A DNA stretch of 64,000 nt, taken from positions 107,965 to 171,964 of the forward strand of contig BPGH01000001.1 in NCBI GenBank assembly GCA_026002935.1, written 5' to 3'. Shown one piece after another: positions 1 through 9,203 of this stretch. Position numbers and translations under genes: made by a program. The DNA comes from Acidimicrobiia bacterium. Its GTDB lineage: Bacteria > Actinomycetota > Acidimicrobiia > IMCC26256 > PALSA-610. The notes below the pieces were generated by a model, which saw nothing but the letters and a program-made list of their open reading frames with translations, made no database searches and was not told the origin of the DNA. Every line of letters starts with the position of its first letter. The stretch's first letter is position 1.

Positions 1-295
1 CGTCGTCGGGGATGATGCCGCCGACGAACACCAGCACGTCGCCGAGCCCCCGGCGGCGCAGCTCGTCGACCACCCGCGGGACGAGCGTCAGGTGCGCGCC
101 GCTCAGCAGGGACAGCCCGACGGCGTCGGCGTCCTCCTGGAGCGCCGCCTCCGCGACCGACTCGGGCGTCTGGAAGAGGCCCGTGTACACGACCTCGAAG
201 CCGGCGTCTCGCAGCGCCCGGGCGATCACCTTCGCACCGCGGTCGTGCCCGTCGAGTCCCGGCTTCGCGATCACGACGCGATAGCGTCGCTGCAT
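1..295 (-). CDS. Stand-alone B12-binding subunit of methylmalonyl-CoA mutase type (partial, runs off left edge)
   Basis: The first 98 residues are visible; the C-terminus lies outside the window. The protein starts at ATG 295 and reads into the cobalamin-binding signature [12 protein letters not shown] near residues 11-22, whose His is the lower axial cobalt ligand in the family. Next comes the conserved stretch [11 protein letters not shown]. It begins directly with the B12 domain, so it resembles the separate small subunit of split acyl-CoA mutases rather than a full mutase. It would carry the adenosylcobalamin for carbon-skeleton rearrangement such as methylmalonyl-CoA to succinyl-CoA. A GGGAGGGA ribosome site precedes the ATG. 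The substrate cannot be told without the catalytic partner. Confidence 0.85.
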   Translation of the reverse strand, partial: MQRRYRVVIAKPGLDGHDRGAKVIARALRDAGFEVVYTGLFQTPESVAEAALQEDADAVGLSLLSGAHLTLVPRVVDELRRRGLGDVLVFVGGIIPDD

Positions 296-409
296 CGGTC
301 CCTCCCGCCGCGAGCCCGCGGCCCGGCGGCGGCGAAACGATACCGAAGCGGGCCGTGACCGGTCCCGTCGCCGGCTCCCGGCGGGCGGGTCGTCGGCGAA
401 GGAGCGTCC

Positions 410-847
410 GTGCGCAGCCCCCGCGAGCGCAACACCGACCTGAAGCTCCTGGCGGCGCTCACCGCGGTCGTGGTCGGGCTCGGCCTGTTCGTCGCCGCGG
501 CGCTGCTCGTCGCGACGGGCGACGACGACGCCGTGGAGTGCGGCTCGATCGGCCTCGGGTCCGCGGAGGCGGTGCGCCAGGAGCTCGAGGGCGGTCCCGT
601 CTACCGCACCGGCGGCGGGCGCTGCGGCTTCTGGCTCGGGCTCGAGGAGGGCGACGTGGTCGCCTACCGCGCCGAACAGCCGGACGGGTGCACGCTGCGC
701 GTCGAGGCGAGGCGGTTCACCTGCGGCGGCACGGTGCGCGACCCGGCCGACCTCGCGCAGTACCCGGTGCGGATCGTGACGCGCGACGACGTGGACGCGC
801 TCGTCGTCGACCTCGAACCGGTCCCCGACGGCGACACGGCCCCCTGA
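410..847 (+). CDS. Hypothetical single-pass membrane protein
   Basis: 145 residues starting at GTG 410, chosen because GAAGGAG lies about 8 bases upstream. Residues 12-36 form one strongly hydrophobic segment after a short basic N-terminus, so this is probably an N-terminal anchor with the rest outside the membrane. The exterior part holds four Cys (in VECGS, RCGFW, GCTLR and FTCGG) that could form two disulfides. I recognise no family. It is divergent from the B12-binding gene and convergent with the helicase, separated from it by 13 bases. The coding call rests on the ribosome site and the membrane-like composition. Confidence 0.6.
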   Translation: MRSPRERNTDLKLLAALTAVVVGLGLFVAAALLVATGDDDAVECGSIGLGSAEAVRQELEGGPVYRTGGGRCGFWLGLEEGDVVAYRAEQPDGCTLRVEARRFTCGGTVRDPADLAQYPVRIVTRDDVDALVVDLEPVPDGDTAP

Positions 848-860
848 GGCGCGCGGCGGC

Positions 861-3182
861 TCAGACGCGCTGCAGCGGCGCCCACGCGAGCAGCAGCGTC
901 TTCTCTCCGTGGTCGGCGAACCGCACGCGCGCCTCCGCCTTGTCGCCCTGGCCGGTGATGTCGATGACGACCCCCTCGCCGAACTTCTCGTGGCGGACGT
1001 CGTCGCCGACGCGCAACCCGAGCTGCTCGGCGCCGCGGGCGCCCGCCGGCCCGGCCGCCGGCGCGAGGTCGGGGTCCCGGCGGCGCAACGCGGCGGCGAC
1101 CACGTTCTCGCGGTGCGCGCCCAGCCCGCGGCCGCGGCGCTCGTGCTCGCCCACGGTCACCACGAGGTGCGCGGGGATCTCGTCGAGGAAGCGGCTCGGC
1201 GGACGGTAGTCGGTGGTGCCGAACATCATGCGGCTCCACGCGTGGCACAGGTACAGGCGCTCCTCGGCGCGCGTGATGCCGACGTAGCAGAGCCGGCGTT
1301 CCTCCTCGAGCTCCTCGGGGTCGCCGAGGCTGCGGACGTGCGGGAACACACCGTCCTCGAGGCCGATGAGGAACACGACCGGGAACTCGAGGCCCTTCGC
1401 GGAGTGCAGGGTCATGAGCGTGACCGAGCTCGCGTCGGGGTCGGTCTCGTCGAGGTCGGTCACGAGCGAGATGGCCTCGAGGAACGCCTGGACCCGGGCG
1501 AGGCCCTGCGGCGGCTCGGCGTCGTCACCGACCCCGACGCCGCCGATCCGCACGAGCCCGCCGGGGTCGCCGCGCTCGACCTGGTCGTCGAACTCCCGGG
1601 CCGAGCCGATCAGCTCCTGGAGGTTCTCGACCCGCCCCTGGGCCTCGACCGAGCGTTCCGCCTCGAGCTCCGCCAGGTAGCCGCTGCGCGTGAGCGCCGT
1701 CTCCAACGCGGCGCCGACGCCGCCCGCCGCGGCGTGCTCGACCTCCTCGACGAGGTCGAGCAGCTCCTTGCAGCCGCCGAGCGCCCGGCCCGTGACCCCG
1801 GCCGCCGCGGCGTCGCGGATCGCCTCCCGGAACGTGACGCCGGCGCCGTTCGCGTACGACTCGATCTTCGCGATCGACGTGTCGCCGACGCCGCGCCGCG
1901 GGGTGTTGACGATGCGCTTCCACGACACCTCGTCGTCGGGGTTGACGAGCGCACGCAGGTACGCGAGCGCGTCCTTGACCTCCCGGCGGTCGTAGAACTT
2001 GACCCCGCCGAACACGCGGTACGGGACCCCCGCCCGGACGAGCGCCTCCTCCAGGACGCGACTCTGCACGTTGGTGCGGTAGAAGACCGCGATGTCACCG
2101 TGGCGGTGGCCCTCGTCGACCAGCCGGTGCACCTCGCGCACGACGAACTGCGCCTCGTCGTGCTCGTCGTCCCCCTGGAACCGCACGATCGGCTCGCCCT
2201 GGGCCTTGTCGGTCCACAGGTGCTTCTTGCGGGAGGAGGGGTTGTTCGAGATCACCGCGTTGGCGGCGTCGAGGATGCGCTGCGTGGACCGGTAGTTCTG
2301 GTCGAGCACGACCACGGTCGCCTCGGGGAAGGCGTCCTCGAACTTCAGGAGGTTGCGGTAGTCGGCGCCGCGGAACCGGTAGACCGACTGGGAGTCGTCG
2401 CCGACCACCGTGACGCTGCGGTGTTCGGCGGTGAGCAGCCGGATCAGCTCGAACTGCGCGGCGTTGGTGTCCTGGAACTCGTCGACGAGCACGTGCCGGA
2501 ACCGCTGCCGGTACCGGTCGAGCGCGTCGGGGTGCTCGCGGAAGAGGCGCACGGCGAGCACCAGCAGGTCGTCGAAGTCGACCGCGGACGCCTCCTGCAG
2601 GCGGCGCTGGTACTCGGTGTAGACGTCCGCGATCCGGCGCTCCGCGGGCCCGACGGCCATCTCGCGGTACTGCTGCGGGAGCACCAGCTCGTTCTTCAGT
2701 GCGCTGATCTGCGCGTGGAGCTGGCGCGGCGGGAACCGCTTCGGATCGAGGTCCAGGTCCCGACGCACCCAGTCGGTGAGCCGCTGCGCGTCGGACTGGT
2801 CGTAGATCGTGAAGCTCGACCGGTACCCGAGCAGCGCCGACTCACGGCGCAGGATCCGCGAGCACGCCGCGTGGAAGGTCGACACCCACATGCGCCGTGC
2901 CACGGGGCCGACGAGCTGCGCGACGCGCTCTTGCATCTCGCCCGCCGCCTTGTTGGTGAACGTGATGGCGAGCACCTCGAACGGCGACACCCCGCGTTCG
3001 GCGACCAGGTGGGCGAGCCGGTGGGTGAGCACCCGCGTCTTGCCCGAGCCGGCGCCGGCGACGACCAGGATCGGGCCCGGCGGGAGCGTGACGGCCTCGT
3101 ACTGGGCCGGGTTGAGGCCCGACAGGTCGAGCCTGCGCCGACGCGGCGGGACCGGCTCGGGGTGCTCGGCGACGTCGGCCAT
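861..3182 (-). CDS. pcrA: ATP-dependent DNA helicase PcrA/UvrD
   Basis: 773 residues, superfamily 1A 3'-5' helicase used in nucleotide excision repair and replication-fork clearing. Visible motifs are a Q-motif region LNPAQYEAV (23-31), Walker A AGAGSGKT (42-49), Walker [10 protein letters not shown], motif [17 protein letters not shown], motif IV QNYRST, motif [11 protein letters not shown] and motif [15 protein letters not shown]. The C-terminus ends in the PcrA-type tail with [14 protein letters not shown] 3182 is taken as the start because the reading frame upstream overlaps dtd and shows no helicase sequence. dtd is the next gene upstream on the same strand, 59 bases away. Length is normal for the family. 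Confidence 0.95.
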   Translation of the reverse strand: MADVAEHPEPVPPRRRRLDLSGLNPAQYEAVTLPPGPILVVAGAGSGKTRVLTHRLAHLVAERGVSPFEVLAITFTNKAAGEMQERVAQLVGPVARRMWVSTFHAACSRILRRESALLGYRSSFTIYDQSDAQRLTDWVRRDLDLDPKRFPPRQLHAQISALKNELVLPQQYREMAVGPAERRIADVYTEYQRRLQEASAVDFDDLLVLAVRLFREHPDALDRYRQRFRHVLVDEFQDTNAAQFELIRLLTAEHRSVTVVGDDSQSVYRFRGADYRNLLKFEDAFPEATVVVLDQNYRSTQRILDAANAVISNNPSSRKKHLWTDKAQGEPIVRFQGDDEHDEAQFVVREVHRLVDEGHRHGDIAVFYRTNVQSRVLEEALVRAGVPYRVFGGVKFYDRREVKDALAYLRALVNPDDEVSWKRIVNTPRRGVGDTSIAKIESYANGAGVTFREAIRDAAAAGVTGRALGGCKELLDLVEEVEHAAAGGVGAALETALTRSGYLAELEAERSVEAQGRVENLQELIGSAREFDDQVERGDPGGLVRIGGVGVGDDAEPPQGLARVQAFLEAISLVTDLDETDPDASSVTLMTLHSAKGLEFPVVFLIGLEDGVFPHVRSLGDPEELEEERRLCYVGITRAEERLYLCHAWSRMMFGTTDYRPPSRFLDEIPAHLVVTVGEHERRGRGLGAHRENVVAAALRRRDPDLAPAAGPAGARGAEQLGLRVGDDVRHEKFGEGVVIDITGQGDKAEARVRFADHGEKTLLLAWAPLQRV

Positions 3183-3241
3183 GGTCGCCCCAGCGTACCG
3201 ATCCCCGGAGGGCGAACTACACGGTTGTGAGCGCCCGGGGT

Positions 3242-3679
3242 TCACACCTCGAGCAGGAGCGTCACCGGGCCGTCGTTGACCAGGGCCACCTGCATGTGGG
3301 CCCGGAAGCGCCCGGTCGCGACGGGGACGCCGAGGGCCGCCAGCCCGGCCGTGAACCGCTCCACGAGCGGCTCCGCGTGCTCGGGACGCGCGGCCGCCGA
3401 CCACGCCGGGCGGCGCCCCCGCCTCGTGTCGCCGTAGAGCGTGAACTGGCTGACGACGAGCGCGGCCCCCCCGGTGTCGAGGAGCGACCGGTTCATCACC
3501 CCGGCCTCGTCGTCGAACACCCGGAGGTTCGCGACCTTCTCCGCCAGCTTGCGGGCGTGCGCCTCCCCGTCGTCGTGCGTCACGCCCACCAGCACACACA
3601 GCCCCGGGCCGATGTCGCCGACCGTCTCGTCGCCCACGGTCACGCTCGCCCGCGTGACCCGCTGCACCAGTGCCCGCAC
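3242..3679 (-). CDS. dtd: D-aminoacyl-tRNA deacylase
   Basis: 145 residues. The enzyme hydrolyses D-amino acids mischarged on tRNA. The two family signatures are present: [15 protein letters not shown] in the middle and the C-terminal LVNDGPVT with the Gly-Pro pair that enforces chirality. The N-terminal [13 protein letters not shown] is canonical for the family and fixes the GTG start at 3679. Only 20 bases separate this start from the divergent flavin reductase ATG, and no Shine-Dalgarno sequence is visible for dtd, so it may be translated from a leaderless or nearly leaderless transcript (inference). Confidence 0.93.
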   Translation of the reverse strand: MRALVQRVTRASVTVGDETVGDIGPGLCVLVGVTHDDGEAHARKLAEKVANLRVFDDEAGVMNRSLLDTGGAALVVSQFTLYGDTRRGRRPAWSAAARPEHAEPLVERFTAGLAALGVPVATGRFRAHMQVALVNDGPVTLLLEV

Positions 3680-3699
3680 GGTGGCGACGGTACGCGAGC

Positions 3700-4293
3700 A
3701 TGGCCGGCGTGATCGACCCGGAGTGCAAGCGCGCCCTCGGCCAGATGACGAAGGGCGTCCAGGTCGTCGCCGCGACCCACGACGGCGTCACCCGCGCGTA
3801 CACGTCGCACTGGGTGACGCAGGTCGCGTTCGAGGAGCCGATCGTGATGGCGTCGATGTCGCCGCGACACGACACCCATCCGCTCGTCGCGGCGGCCGGA
3901 TGGTTCTCGGTGTCGATCCTGGCGGGCGACCAGGTCGAGCAGGGCCAGTACTTCTCGTATCCCGGCCGGCGCTTCCGGCACGTCGCGAGCGAGTACCTCA
4001 CCGCGGTCGACGGCGTCCCCGTGGTCGACGGCTGCATCGCGTGGCTGCGGTGCGAGACGTTCGAGCGCAAGCCGATGTTCGACCACGAGCTGTTCTTCGC
4101 GCGCGTCACGCACTGGGGATACGGGCGCCTGGGCGCGGACCCGCTCGTCTACTCGGCCCGGCACGGGTGGCGGGTCGCGTCCGAGCGCGCCCGCGAGCGT
4201 GGCGTGTCGGTGCGCGACCGGCTCCTCGGGCGGCTCGCGGCCGTGAGCGACGGCGACGACGACGCCGACGACGACGGGGCCGGCGACGCGTGA
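3700..4293 (+). CDS. Flavin reductase-like (FMN-binding split barrel) protein
   Basis: 197 residues. The segment [17 protein letters not shown] followed by [19 protein letters not shown] matches the N-terminal pattern of the flavin reductase domain family, in which FMN or FAD is bound and reduced with NAD(P)H. The central [19 protein letters not shown] and the later [13 protein letters not shown] fit the same fold. The last 25 residues are an acidic Asp/Gly-rich tail ([13 protein letters not shown]). The ATG at 3700 is preferred; an upstream in-frame start would overlap the divergent dtd start. No oxygenase partner is adjacent, so the physiological acceptor is unknown. Confidence 0.75.
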   Translation: MAGVIDPECKRALGQMTKGVQVVAATHDGVTRAYTSHWVTQVAFEEPIVMASMSPRHDTHPLVAAAGWFSVSILAGDQVEQGQYFSYPGRRFRHVASEYLTAVDGVPVVDGCIAWLRCETFERKPMFDHELFFARVTHWGYGRLGADPLVYSARHGWRVASERARERGVSVRDRLLGRLAAVSDGDDDADDDGAGDA

Positions 4294-4296
4294 GCG

Positions 4297-4315
4297 GGTC
4301 CGGCCCCACCGGACC
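4297..4315. terminator. Hairpin between convergent genes, likely bidirectional terminator
   Basis: A perfect 7-base stem, GGTCCGG and CCGGACC, encloses a 5-base loop. It sits four bases past the stop of the flavin reductase gene and 44 bases past the stop of the convergent aldolase gene. There is no T-run, which is common for hairpins in GC-rich actinobacteria. Confidence 0.45.
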
Positions 4316-4359
4316 GGTCGCGCGAGCGGCCCCGTGCGGCCCGGCTCACCGGCGGACGG

Positions 4360-5388
4360 TCAGGACGCCGCCTTCTCCAGGTCGGGGCTCCAGCGGCCCG
4401 AGCGGGCGAGGCCGTTCATCCGGGCCCGGTGCAGGTAGGCGGCCTGGGCGGCCGGTGCGTTCGCGTCGTCGCCCTTCCAGGCCTTCAGCGCCGCGGCCTG
4501 CAGCGCCCGCCCGTAGGAGAACGACAGCTCCCACGGGTGCGGCCCCGTCTTGTTCATCGCGTCGAGATTGGCCGTCGCCTCCTCGTCGCCCTGGCCGCCG
4601 GAGAGGAAGACGATGCCCGGCACCGCCGCCGGGACGACCGCCCGGAAGCACGACAGCGTCGCCTCCGCCACCTCCTGCGGCGGGGCCGGGTAGCTCGGGT
4701 GCTTCTTGCCGGGCAGCACCATGTTGGGCTTGAGCAGCATCCCGTCGAGCTCGACGCGCTGGGCGTACAGGGCGTCGAACACCGCGTGGAGCGTGTCGGA
4801 CGTGACCTCGTGGCACCGCTCGATCGAGTGGTCGCCGTCCATCAGCACCTCGGGCTCGACGATCGGCACGATCCCCTCGTCTTGGCAGAGCGCGGCGTAG
4901 CGGGCCAGCGCGTGCGCGTTGACGTCGAGGCAGTAGCGCGTCGGGATCTCGTCGCCCGCGATGTCGATCACCGCCCGCCACTTCGCGAACTTGGCGCCGA
5001 GCTCGCGGTACTCGACGAGGCGCTGGCGCAGCCCGTCGAGGCCCTCGGTGACGAGCTCGCGCGGCGACCGGGCGAGCGGCGTCGTGCCCTTGTCGACCTT
5101 GATGCCCGGGATCGAGCCCGCGTCGGCGAGGATCTTCGCGAGCGGCCGCCCGTCGGAAGCCTGCTGGCGGATCGTCTCGTCGAACAGGATGACGCCGCTG
5201 ATGTGCTCGGCGGCGCCCGCCGTCGTGAAGAGCATCTCGCGGTACGCGCGCCGGCGGTCCTCGGTCGACTCCACGCCGATCGAGTCGAACCGCTTCTTGA
5301 TCGTGCCGCTGCTCTCGTCCGCGGCGAGGATGCCCTTGCCGGGCGCGACGAGCGCCCGGGCGATCTCGTTGAGCGCCGATTGCTGCAT
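4360..5388 (-). CDS. fda: Fructose-bisphosphate aldolase, class I (animal-type)
   Basis: 342 residues. It reversibly cleaves fructose 1,6-bisphosphate to glyceraldehyde 3-phosphate and dihydroxyacetone phosphate through a Schiff base. The N-terminus carries the class I hallmark LVAPGKGILAADES (13-26). Further motifs are AKFAKWR (132-138), IVEPEVL (177-183) and MLLKPNMVLPGKKH, in which K220 is the expected Schiff-base lysine. This is the glycolytic class I fold and not the bacterial DhnA/FbaB type or the zinc class II type. ATG 5388 is preceded by GGAGGAG at 8 bases. It lies 254 bases downstream of guaA and probably has its own promoter. Confidence 0.95.
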   Translation of the reverse strand: MQQSALNEIARALVAPGKGILAADESSGTIKKRFDSIGVESTEDRRRAYREMLFTTAGAAEHISGVILFDETIRQQASDGRPLAKILADAGSIPGIKVDKGTTPLARSPRELVTEGLDGLRQRLVEYRELGAKFAKWRAVIDIAGDEIPTRYCLDVNAHALARYAALCQDEGIVPIVEPEVLMDGDHSIERCHEVTSDTLHAVFDALYAQRVELDGMLLKPNMVLPGKKHPSYPAPPQEVAEATLSCFRAVVPAAVPGIVFLSGGQGDEEATANLDAMNKTGPHPWELSFSYGRALQAAALKAWKGDDANAPAAQAAYLHRARMNGLARSGRWSPDLEKAAS

Positions 5389-5642
5389 CAGGGTGACTCC
5401 TCCGTCACGCGCGAATGCGGTGACCCGACGTTATCCCGTGCCCCGCGGACCGACCACGATCGCGCCACGCCCCGCCGCGGGCGCACCGGTCGCGCCCGTC
5501 CCGCCCGGCCGGTCGTGGCCGGCCGTTCCGCCCCGAAGTGCGCCGTACGCGTGCACCGCGCAGCGCCCCCCGGTCCCGTGGGCCGCGGCCGGGGGACCGA
5601 AGGCGAGGCGCGCGGTGCCGCCCGGCCGGACCGGCCGGCCGG
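5389..5642. other. Intergenic region between guaA and the aldolase gene
   Basis: 254 bases without a credible gene. The guaA-proximal end (about 5622-5642) is built from two CCGGCCGG blocks, self-complementary GC that could fold as a rho-independent-like terminator without a T-run. The aldolase-proximal end has the GGAGGAG ribosome site and, on the minus strand about 30-35 bases further upstream, GATAAC, a possible -10 element without a clear -35 partner. Nothing else is recognised. Confidence 0.35.
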
Positions 5643-7178
5643 TCACTCCCACTCGATGGTGCCCGGGGGCTTGGACGTGATGTCGTACGCGACCCGGTTC
5701 ACCCCCGGGACCTCGTTGATGATCCGCGACGAGATGCGCTCCAGCAGGTCGTAGGGCAGTCGCGCCCAGTCCGCGGTCATCGCGTCGTCACTCGTCACGG
5801 CGCGCAGCACGATCGGGTAGGCGTAGGTGCGGTCGTCGCCCATCACCCCGACGGTGCGCACCGCGGGCAGCACCGCGAAGCTCTGCCAGATGTCGCGGTA
5901 CAGCCCGGCGCGCTTGATCTCCTCGGTGACGATCGCGTCCGCGTGCTGGAGGATCTCGATGCGCTCGCGCGTGATCGTGCCGACGATTCGCACCGCGAGG
6001 CCCGGCCCGGGGAACGGCTGGCGCCACACGATGTCCTCCGGCAGGCCGAGTTCCTCGCCGATCGCCCGGACCTCGTCCTTGAACAGGTTGCGCAGCGGCT
6101 CGACGAGCTCGAACTGCATGTCGTCGGGGAGACCCCCGACGTTGTGGTGCGACTTGATGTTCGCGTTGTCGCCACCGCCCGACTCGACGATGTCGGGATA
6201 GAGCGTGCCCTGCACGAGGAACCGGGCGTCGCCGAGGTCGCGCGCGGCCTCCTCGAACACCCGGATGAACAGCTCGCCGATCGTCTTCCGTTTGCGTTCG
6301 GGGTCGATCACGTCGTCGAGCGCGGCCAGGAACCGGTCGGCCGCCTTCACGTGCACCAGGTCGATCTCGAACTGCTCGCGGAACGTCTGCTCGACCTGTT
6401 CGGCCTCCCCTCGCCGCAGCAACCCGGTGTCGACGAAGACGCACGTGAGCTGGTCGCCGACGGCCTTGTGGACCAGTGCGGCGGCGACGGCGCTGTCGAC
6501 CCCGCCGGACAGGCCGCAGATGACCCGCTCGCGCCCGACCTGCGCGCGGATCTCGGCGACGGCGTGCTCGATGATCGACACGTTCGTCCACGTCGGCGGG
6601 CAGCCCGCCGCGTCGTACAGGAACGCCTTGAGCACCTCCTGGCCCCGTTCGGTGTGCCGCACCTCGGGGTGGAACTGCACCGCGTAGATGCCCCGGTCGC
6701 GGTCCTCGAACGCGGCGACGGGCACCGCGTCGGTGCGGGCGGTCACCGTGAACCCGGCCGGGGCACGGGTGATCGAGTCGCCGTGGCTCATCCACACGAC
6801 CTGCTCGACCGGCTGCTCGGCGAACAGCAGCGACGAGCCCTCGACGTGCAGGTCGGTGCGCCCGTACTCGCCCTGCCCCGTGCGCGCGACCTCGCCGCCC
6901 AGGTCGCGCGCGATGAGCTGCGCGCCGTAGCAGATCCCGAGCAGCGGCACCCCGGCCTCGTAGATCGCCGGGTCGATCGACGGCGCGCCGTCGACGTGCA
7001 CCGACGCGGGACCGCCGGAGAGGATGATCGCGTCCGGCCCGCGGGCGAGCATGTCCGCGACGGGGGTGGAGCGCGGCACGATCTCGCTGTAGACGTGGGC
7101 CTCGCGCACCCGCCGGGCGATGAGCTGCGCGTACTGCGCGCCGAAGTCGACGACGAGGACCAGCGCCTCGTGGGTCAC
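5643..7178 (-). CDS. guaA: GMP synthase (glutamine-hydrolysing)
   Basis: 511 residues. It converts XMP to GMP using glutamine and ATP. The N-terminal class I amidotransferase has GICYGAQL with nucleophile C83 and the His/Glu pair in VQFHPEV. The ATP pyrophosphatase domain follows with the P-loop [13 protein letters not shown], and the C-terminal dimerisation domain ends in the canonical GTIEWE. The GTG start at 7178 gives the standard N-terminus ([18 protein letters not shown]). It lies 28 bases downstream of guaB3, which suggests a guanine nucleotide operon. Confidence 0.98.
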   Translation of the reverse strand: MTHEALVLVVDFGAQYAQLIARRVREAHVYSEIVPRSTPVADMLARGPDAIILSGGPASVHVDGAPSIDPAIYEAGVPLLGICYGAQLIARDLGGEVARTGQGEYGRTDLHVEGSSLLFAEQPVEQVVWMSHGDSITRAPAGFTVTARTDAVPVAAFEDRDRGIYAVQFHPEVRHTERGQEVLKAFLYDAAGCPPTWTNVSIIEHAVAEIRAQVGRERVICGLSGGVDSAVAAALVHKAVGDQLTCVFVDTGLLRRGEAEQVEQTFREQFEIDLVHVKAADRFLAALDDVIDPERKRKTIGELFIRVFEEAARDLGDARFLVQGTLYPDIVESGGGDNANIKSHHNVGGLPDDMQFELVEPLRNLFKDEVRAIGEELGLPEDIVWRQPFPGPGLAVRIVGTITRERIEILQHADAIVTEEIKRAGLYRDIWQSFAVLPAVRTVGVMGDDRTYAYPIVLRAVTSDDAMTADWARLPYDLLERISSRIINEVPGVNRVAYDITSKPPGTIEWE

Positions 7179-7206
7179 GGCGCCACCGCCGCCGCCCCCG
7201 ACACGG

Positions 7207-8370
7207 TCACGCCATGCCGATGCCCTGCGCGCGCTGCAGGGACTTGCCCTCGGTCTTGAGCGCGGGCGCCACCATCACCTCGGCCTTCTGGAATTCCTTC
7301 ACCGTCTCGTATCCGGTGGTGGCCATCGACGTGCGCAGCGCGCCGAACAGGTTGAGCGTGCCGTCGTTCTCGTGGGCGGGGCCCACGAGGATCTCGCGCA
7401 GCGACGCCTTGCGGCCCGCGTTGACGCGCGCGCCGCGCGGCAGGGTCGGGTGGAAGGTGGCCATGCCCCAGTGGAATCCCCGGCCCGGTGCCTCGTACGC
7501 GGACGCGAGCGGCGAGCCGATCATCACGGCGTCGGCACCGCACGCGATCGCCTTCGCGATGTCGCCACCGGTGCGCATCCCGCCGTCGGCGATCACGTGC
7601 ACGTACACCCCGGTCTCGTCCAGGTGGCGGATCCGCGCGCCCGCGGCGTCGGCGATCGCGGTCGCCTGCGGGACGCCGATGCCGAGCACGCCCCGGCTGG
7701 TGCACGCGTGGCCCGGTCCGACCCCGACGAGGATGCCGACCGCACCGGTGCGCATCAGGTGCAGCGCCGTGGAGTAGGACGCGCAACCGCCGACGATCAC
7801 CGGCAGGTCGAACTCGCGGATGAACTTCTTCAGGTTGAGCGGCTGGCGCTTCGGGTCCTTCGAGACGTGCTCGGCCGACACGACCGTCCCCTGCACGACG
7901 AGCACGTCGAGCTCGGCGTCGAGCACGTGCTTCGCGTACTGCTCGACCCGCTGCGGGGTGAGCGACGCGCACGCCGTGACGCCTCCGGCCTTGATCTCCC
8001 GGATGCGCCGGCCGATCAGCTCGGGCTTGATCGGCTCGCTGTAGAGCTCCTGCATCCGCCGGGTCGCCTTCTCGGCGGGCAGCGACGCGATCTCCTCGAA
8101 CACGGGCTCCGGGTCCTCGTAGCGGGTCCACAGGCCCTCGAGGTTGAGGCAGGCGAGGCCGCCGAGGCGGCCGATCTCGATCGCGGTCGCGGGCGACACG
8201 ACGCCGTCCATCGCCGCCGCCATCATCGGCAGTTCGAACCGGAACGCGTCGACCTCCCAGGAGATGTCGACGTCCTCCGGGTCGCGGGTGCGCCGGCTGG
8301 GCACGATCGCGATGTCGTCGAAGCCGTACGCCCGGCGGCCCGACTTGCCGATGCCGATCTCGACTTCCAC
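7207..8370 (-). CDS. guaB3: GuaB3 family IMP dehydrogenase-related protein
   Basis: 387 residues, TIM-barrel IMP dehydrogenase/GMP reductase superfamily without CBS domains. The N-terminal [20 protein letters not shown] is typical of the actinobacterial/cyanobacterial GuaB3 branch. The catalytic loop reads [10 protein letters not shown], so the nucleophile Cys is kept but the usual SICTTR of true IMPDH is changed to ACTSR. The phosphate-binding [15 protein letters not shown] and [14 protein letters not shown] are intact. GTG 8370 is used. Members of this branch have been reported to act as IMP dehydrogenases in cyanobacteria; activity here is inferred. Its place just before guaA fits a role in making GMP. 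Confidence 0.9.
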   Translation of the reverse strand: MEVEIGIGKSGRRAYGFDDIAIVPSRRTRDPEDVDISWEVDAFRFELPMMAAAMDGVVSPATAIEIGRLGGLACLNLEGLWTRYEDPEPVFEEIASLPAEKATRRMQELYSEPIKPELIGRRIREIKAGGVTACASLTPQRVEQYAKHVLDAELDVLVVQGTVVSAEHVSKDPKRQPLNLKKFIREFDLPVIVGGCASYSTALHLMRTGAVGILVGVGPGHACTSRGVLGIGVPQATAIADAAGARIRHLDETGVYVHVIADGGMRTGGDIAKAIACGADAVMIGSPLASAYEAPGRGFHWGMATFHPTLPRGARVNAGRKASLREILVGPAHENDGTLNLFGALRTSMATTGYETVKEFQKAEVMVAPALKTEGKSLQRAQGIGMA

Positions 8371-8470
8371 TGCCCCTCCGAGGTCCGCCTGCGCCCGCCG
8401 CCCGCAGGAAGCCGAGGATATCGCCCTGTTCGCGCCGGGGCGGGCTCCCCGAGGGGCCCCGGGGCGCGCC

Positions 8471-9145
8471 TCAGCGGCCGGCGACCAGGTGCGAGAGGAA
8501 CCCGGTCAGGATGCGCGCCGTCGCCCCCCACACCGTCTCGTCGGTGAGCTCGTAGAAGTGGACGTCGAGCTCGGCGCGCGCCGTGTCCCAGCGCTCCTCC
8601 CGGTACACGCCGTCGGCCATCAGGTCCGACAGCGGGATCTCGAGCACGCGTGCGACCTCCCGCGGATCGGGCCGCAGCCGCGGCCGACCGGGCAGGAACC
8701 CGACGAACGGCGTGATGGTGAAGCGGGACGCGTAGGTCGAGATGCCCTCCAGCCGGGCGACCACCTCGACCTCGGAGGGGTCGAGCCCGATCTCCTCCTC
8801 CGCCTCCCGCAACGCCGTGTCCCGCAGGTCGGTGTCGAGCACCGGGTCGTACTTGCCCCCGGGGAACGCGATCTCGCCCTGGTGCGACGGCATCGTGTCG
8901 GGCCGCTTCGTGAGCACCAGGTGGGCCTCGCCGGCGTGCTCGTAGCACGGGACGAGCACCGCGGCCGCGACGCTGCCCGACACCGCGGGGACGGGACCCA
9001 CGACGGGCGGCACCAGCGCGAGGCGGTGCCGCACCTGCTCGAGCGTCAGCCTGCGGCCCTCGGGTGCGAGGTGGGCCCAGGGTGCCGGCCGCCCGGGACG
9101 GTGCGACGGCGGTCTCGGGATCCGCTGCTGGCCGCCCGGTGGCAT
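8471..9145 (-). CDS. Nudix hydrolase, coenzyme A pyrophosphatase-like
   Basis: 224 residues. The Nudix box reads from GGKYDP to REAEEEIGL, with the TALREAEEEIGL form and the preceding HQGEIAFPGGK block that mark CoA pyrophosphatases of the NudL type. It probably cleaves CoA or acyl-CoA to 3',5'-ADP and phosphopantetheine. The N-terminal 30 residues are Pro/Arg-rich and variable. The start at 9145 is 58 bases from the divergent acyl-CoA synthetase GTG, so the two genes could share a control region. That pairing fits a role in acyl-CoA turnover (inference). Confidence 0.85.
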   Translation of the reverse strand: MPPGGQQRIPRPPSHRPGRPAPWAHLAPEGRRLTLEQVRHRLALVPPVVGPVPAVSGSVAAAVLVPCYEHAGEAHLVLTKRPDTMPSHQGEIAFPGGKYDPVLDTDLRDTALREAEEEIGLDPSEVEVVARLEGISTYASRFTITPFVGFLPGRPRLRPDPREVARVLEIPLSDLMADGVYREERWDTARAELDVHFYELTDETVWGATARILTGFLSHLVAGR

Positions 9146-9203
9146 GCGCCCACCGTACCGGTGCTGGAAGACTGCGCGGTCGTCCGCGGAGCGAGGGGGC
9201 GTG

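Noticed and set aside
909..3230. A 773-codon plus-strand open frame opposite the helicase
   Set aside because: Complementary shadow of pcrA; all helicase motifs are on the minus strand.
3183..4109. An upstream extension of the helicase reading frame
   Set aside because: The extension runs through dtd in another frame and shows no family sequence; ATG 3182 gives a normal PcrA N-terminus.
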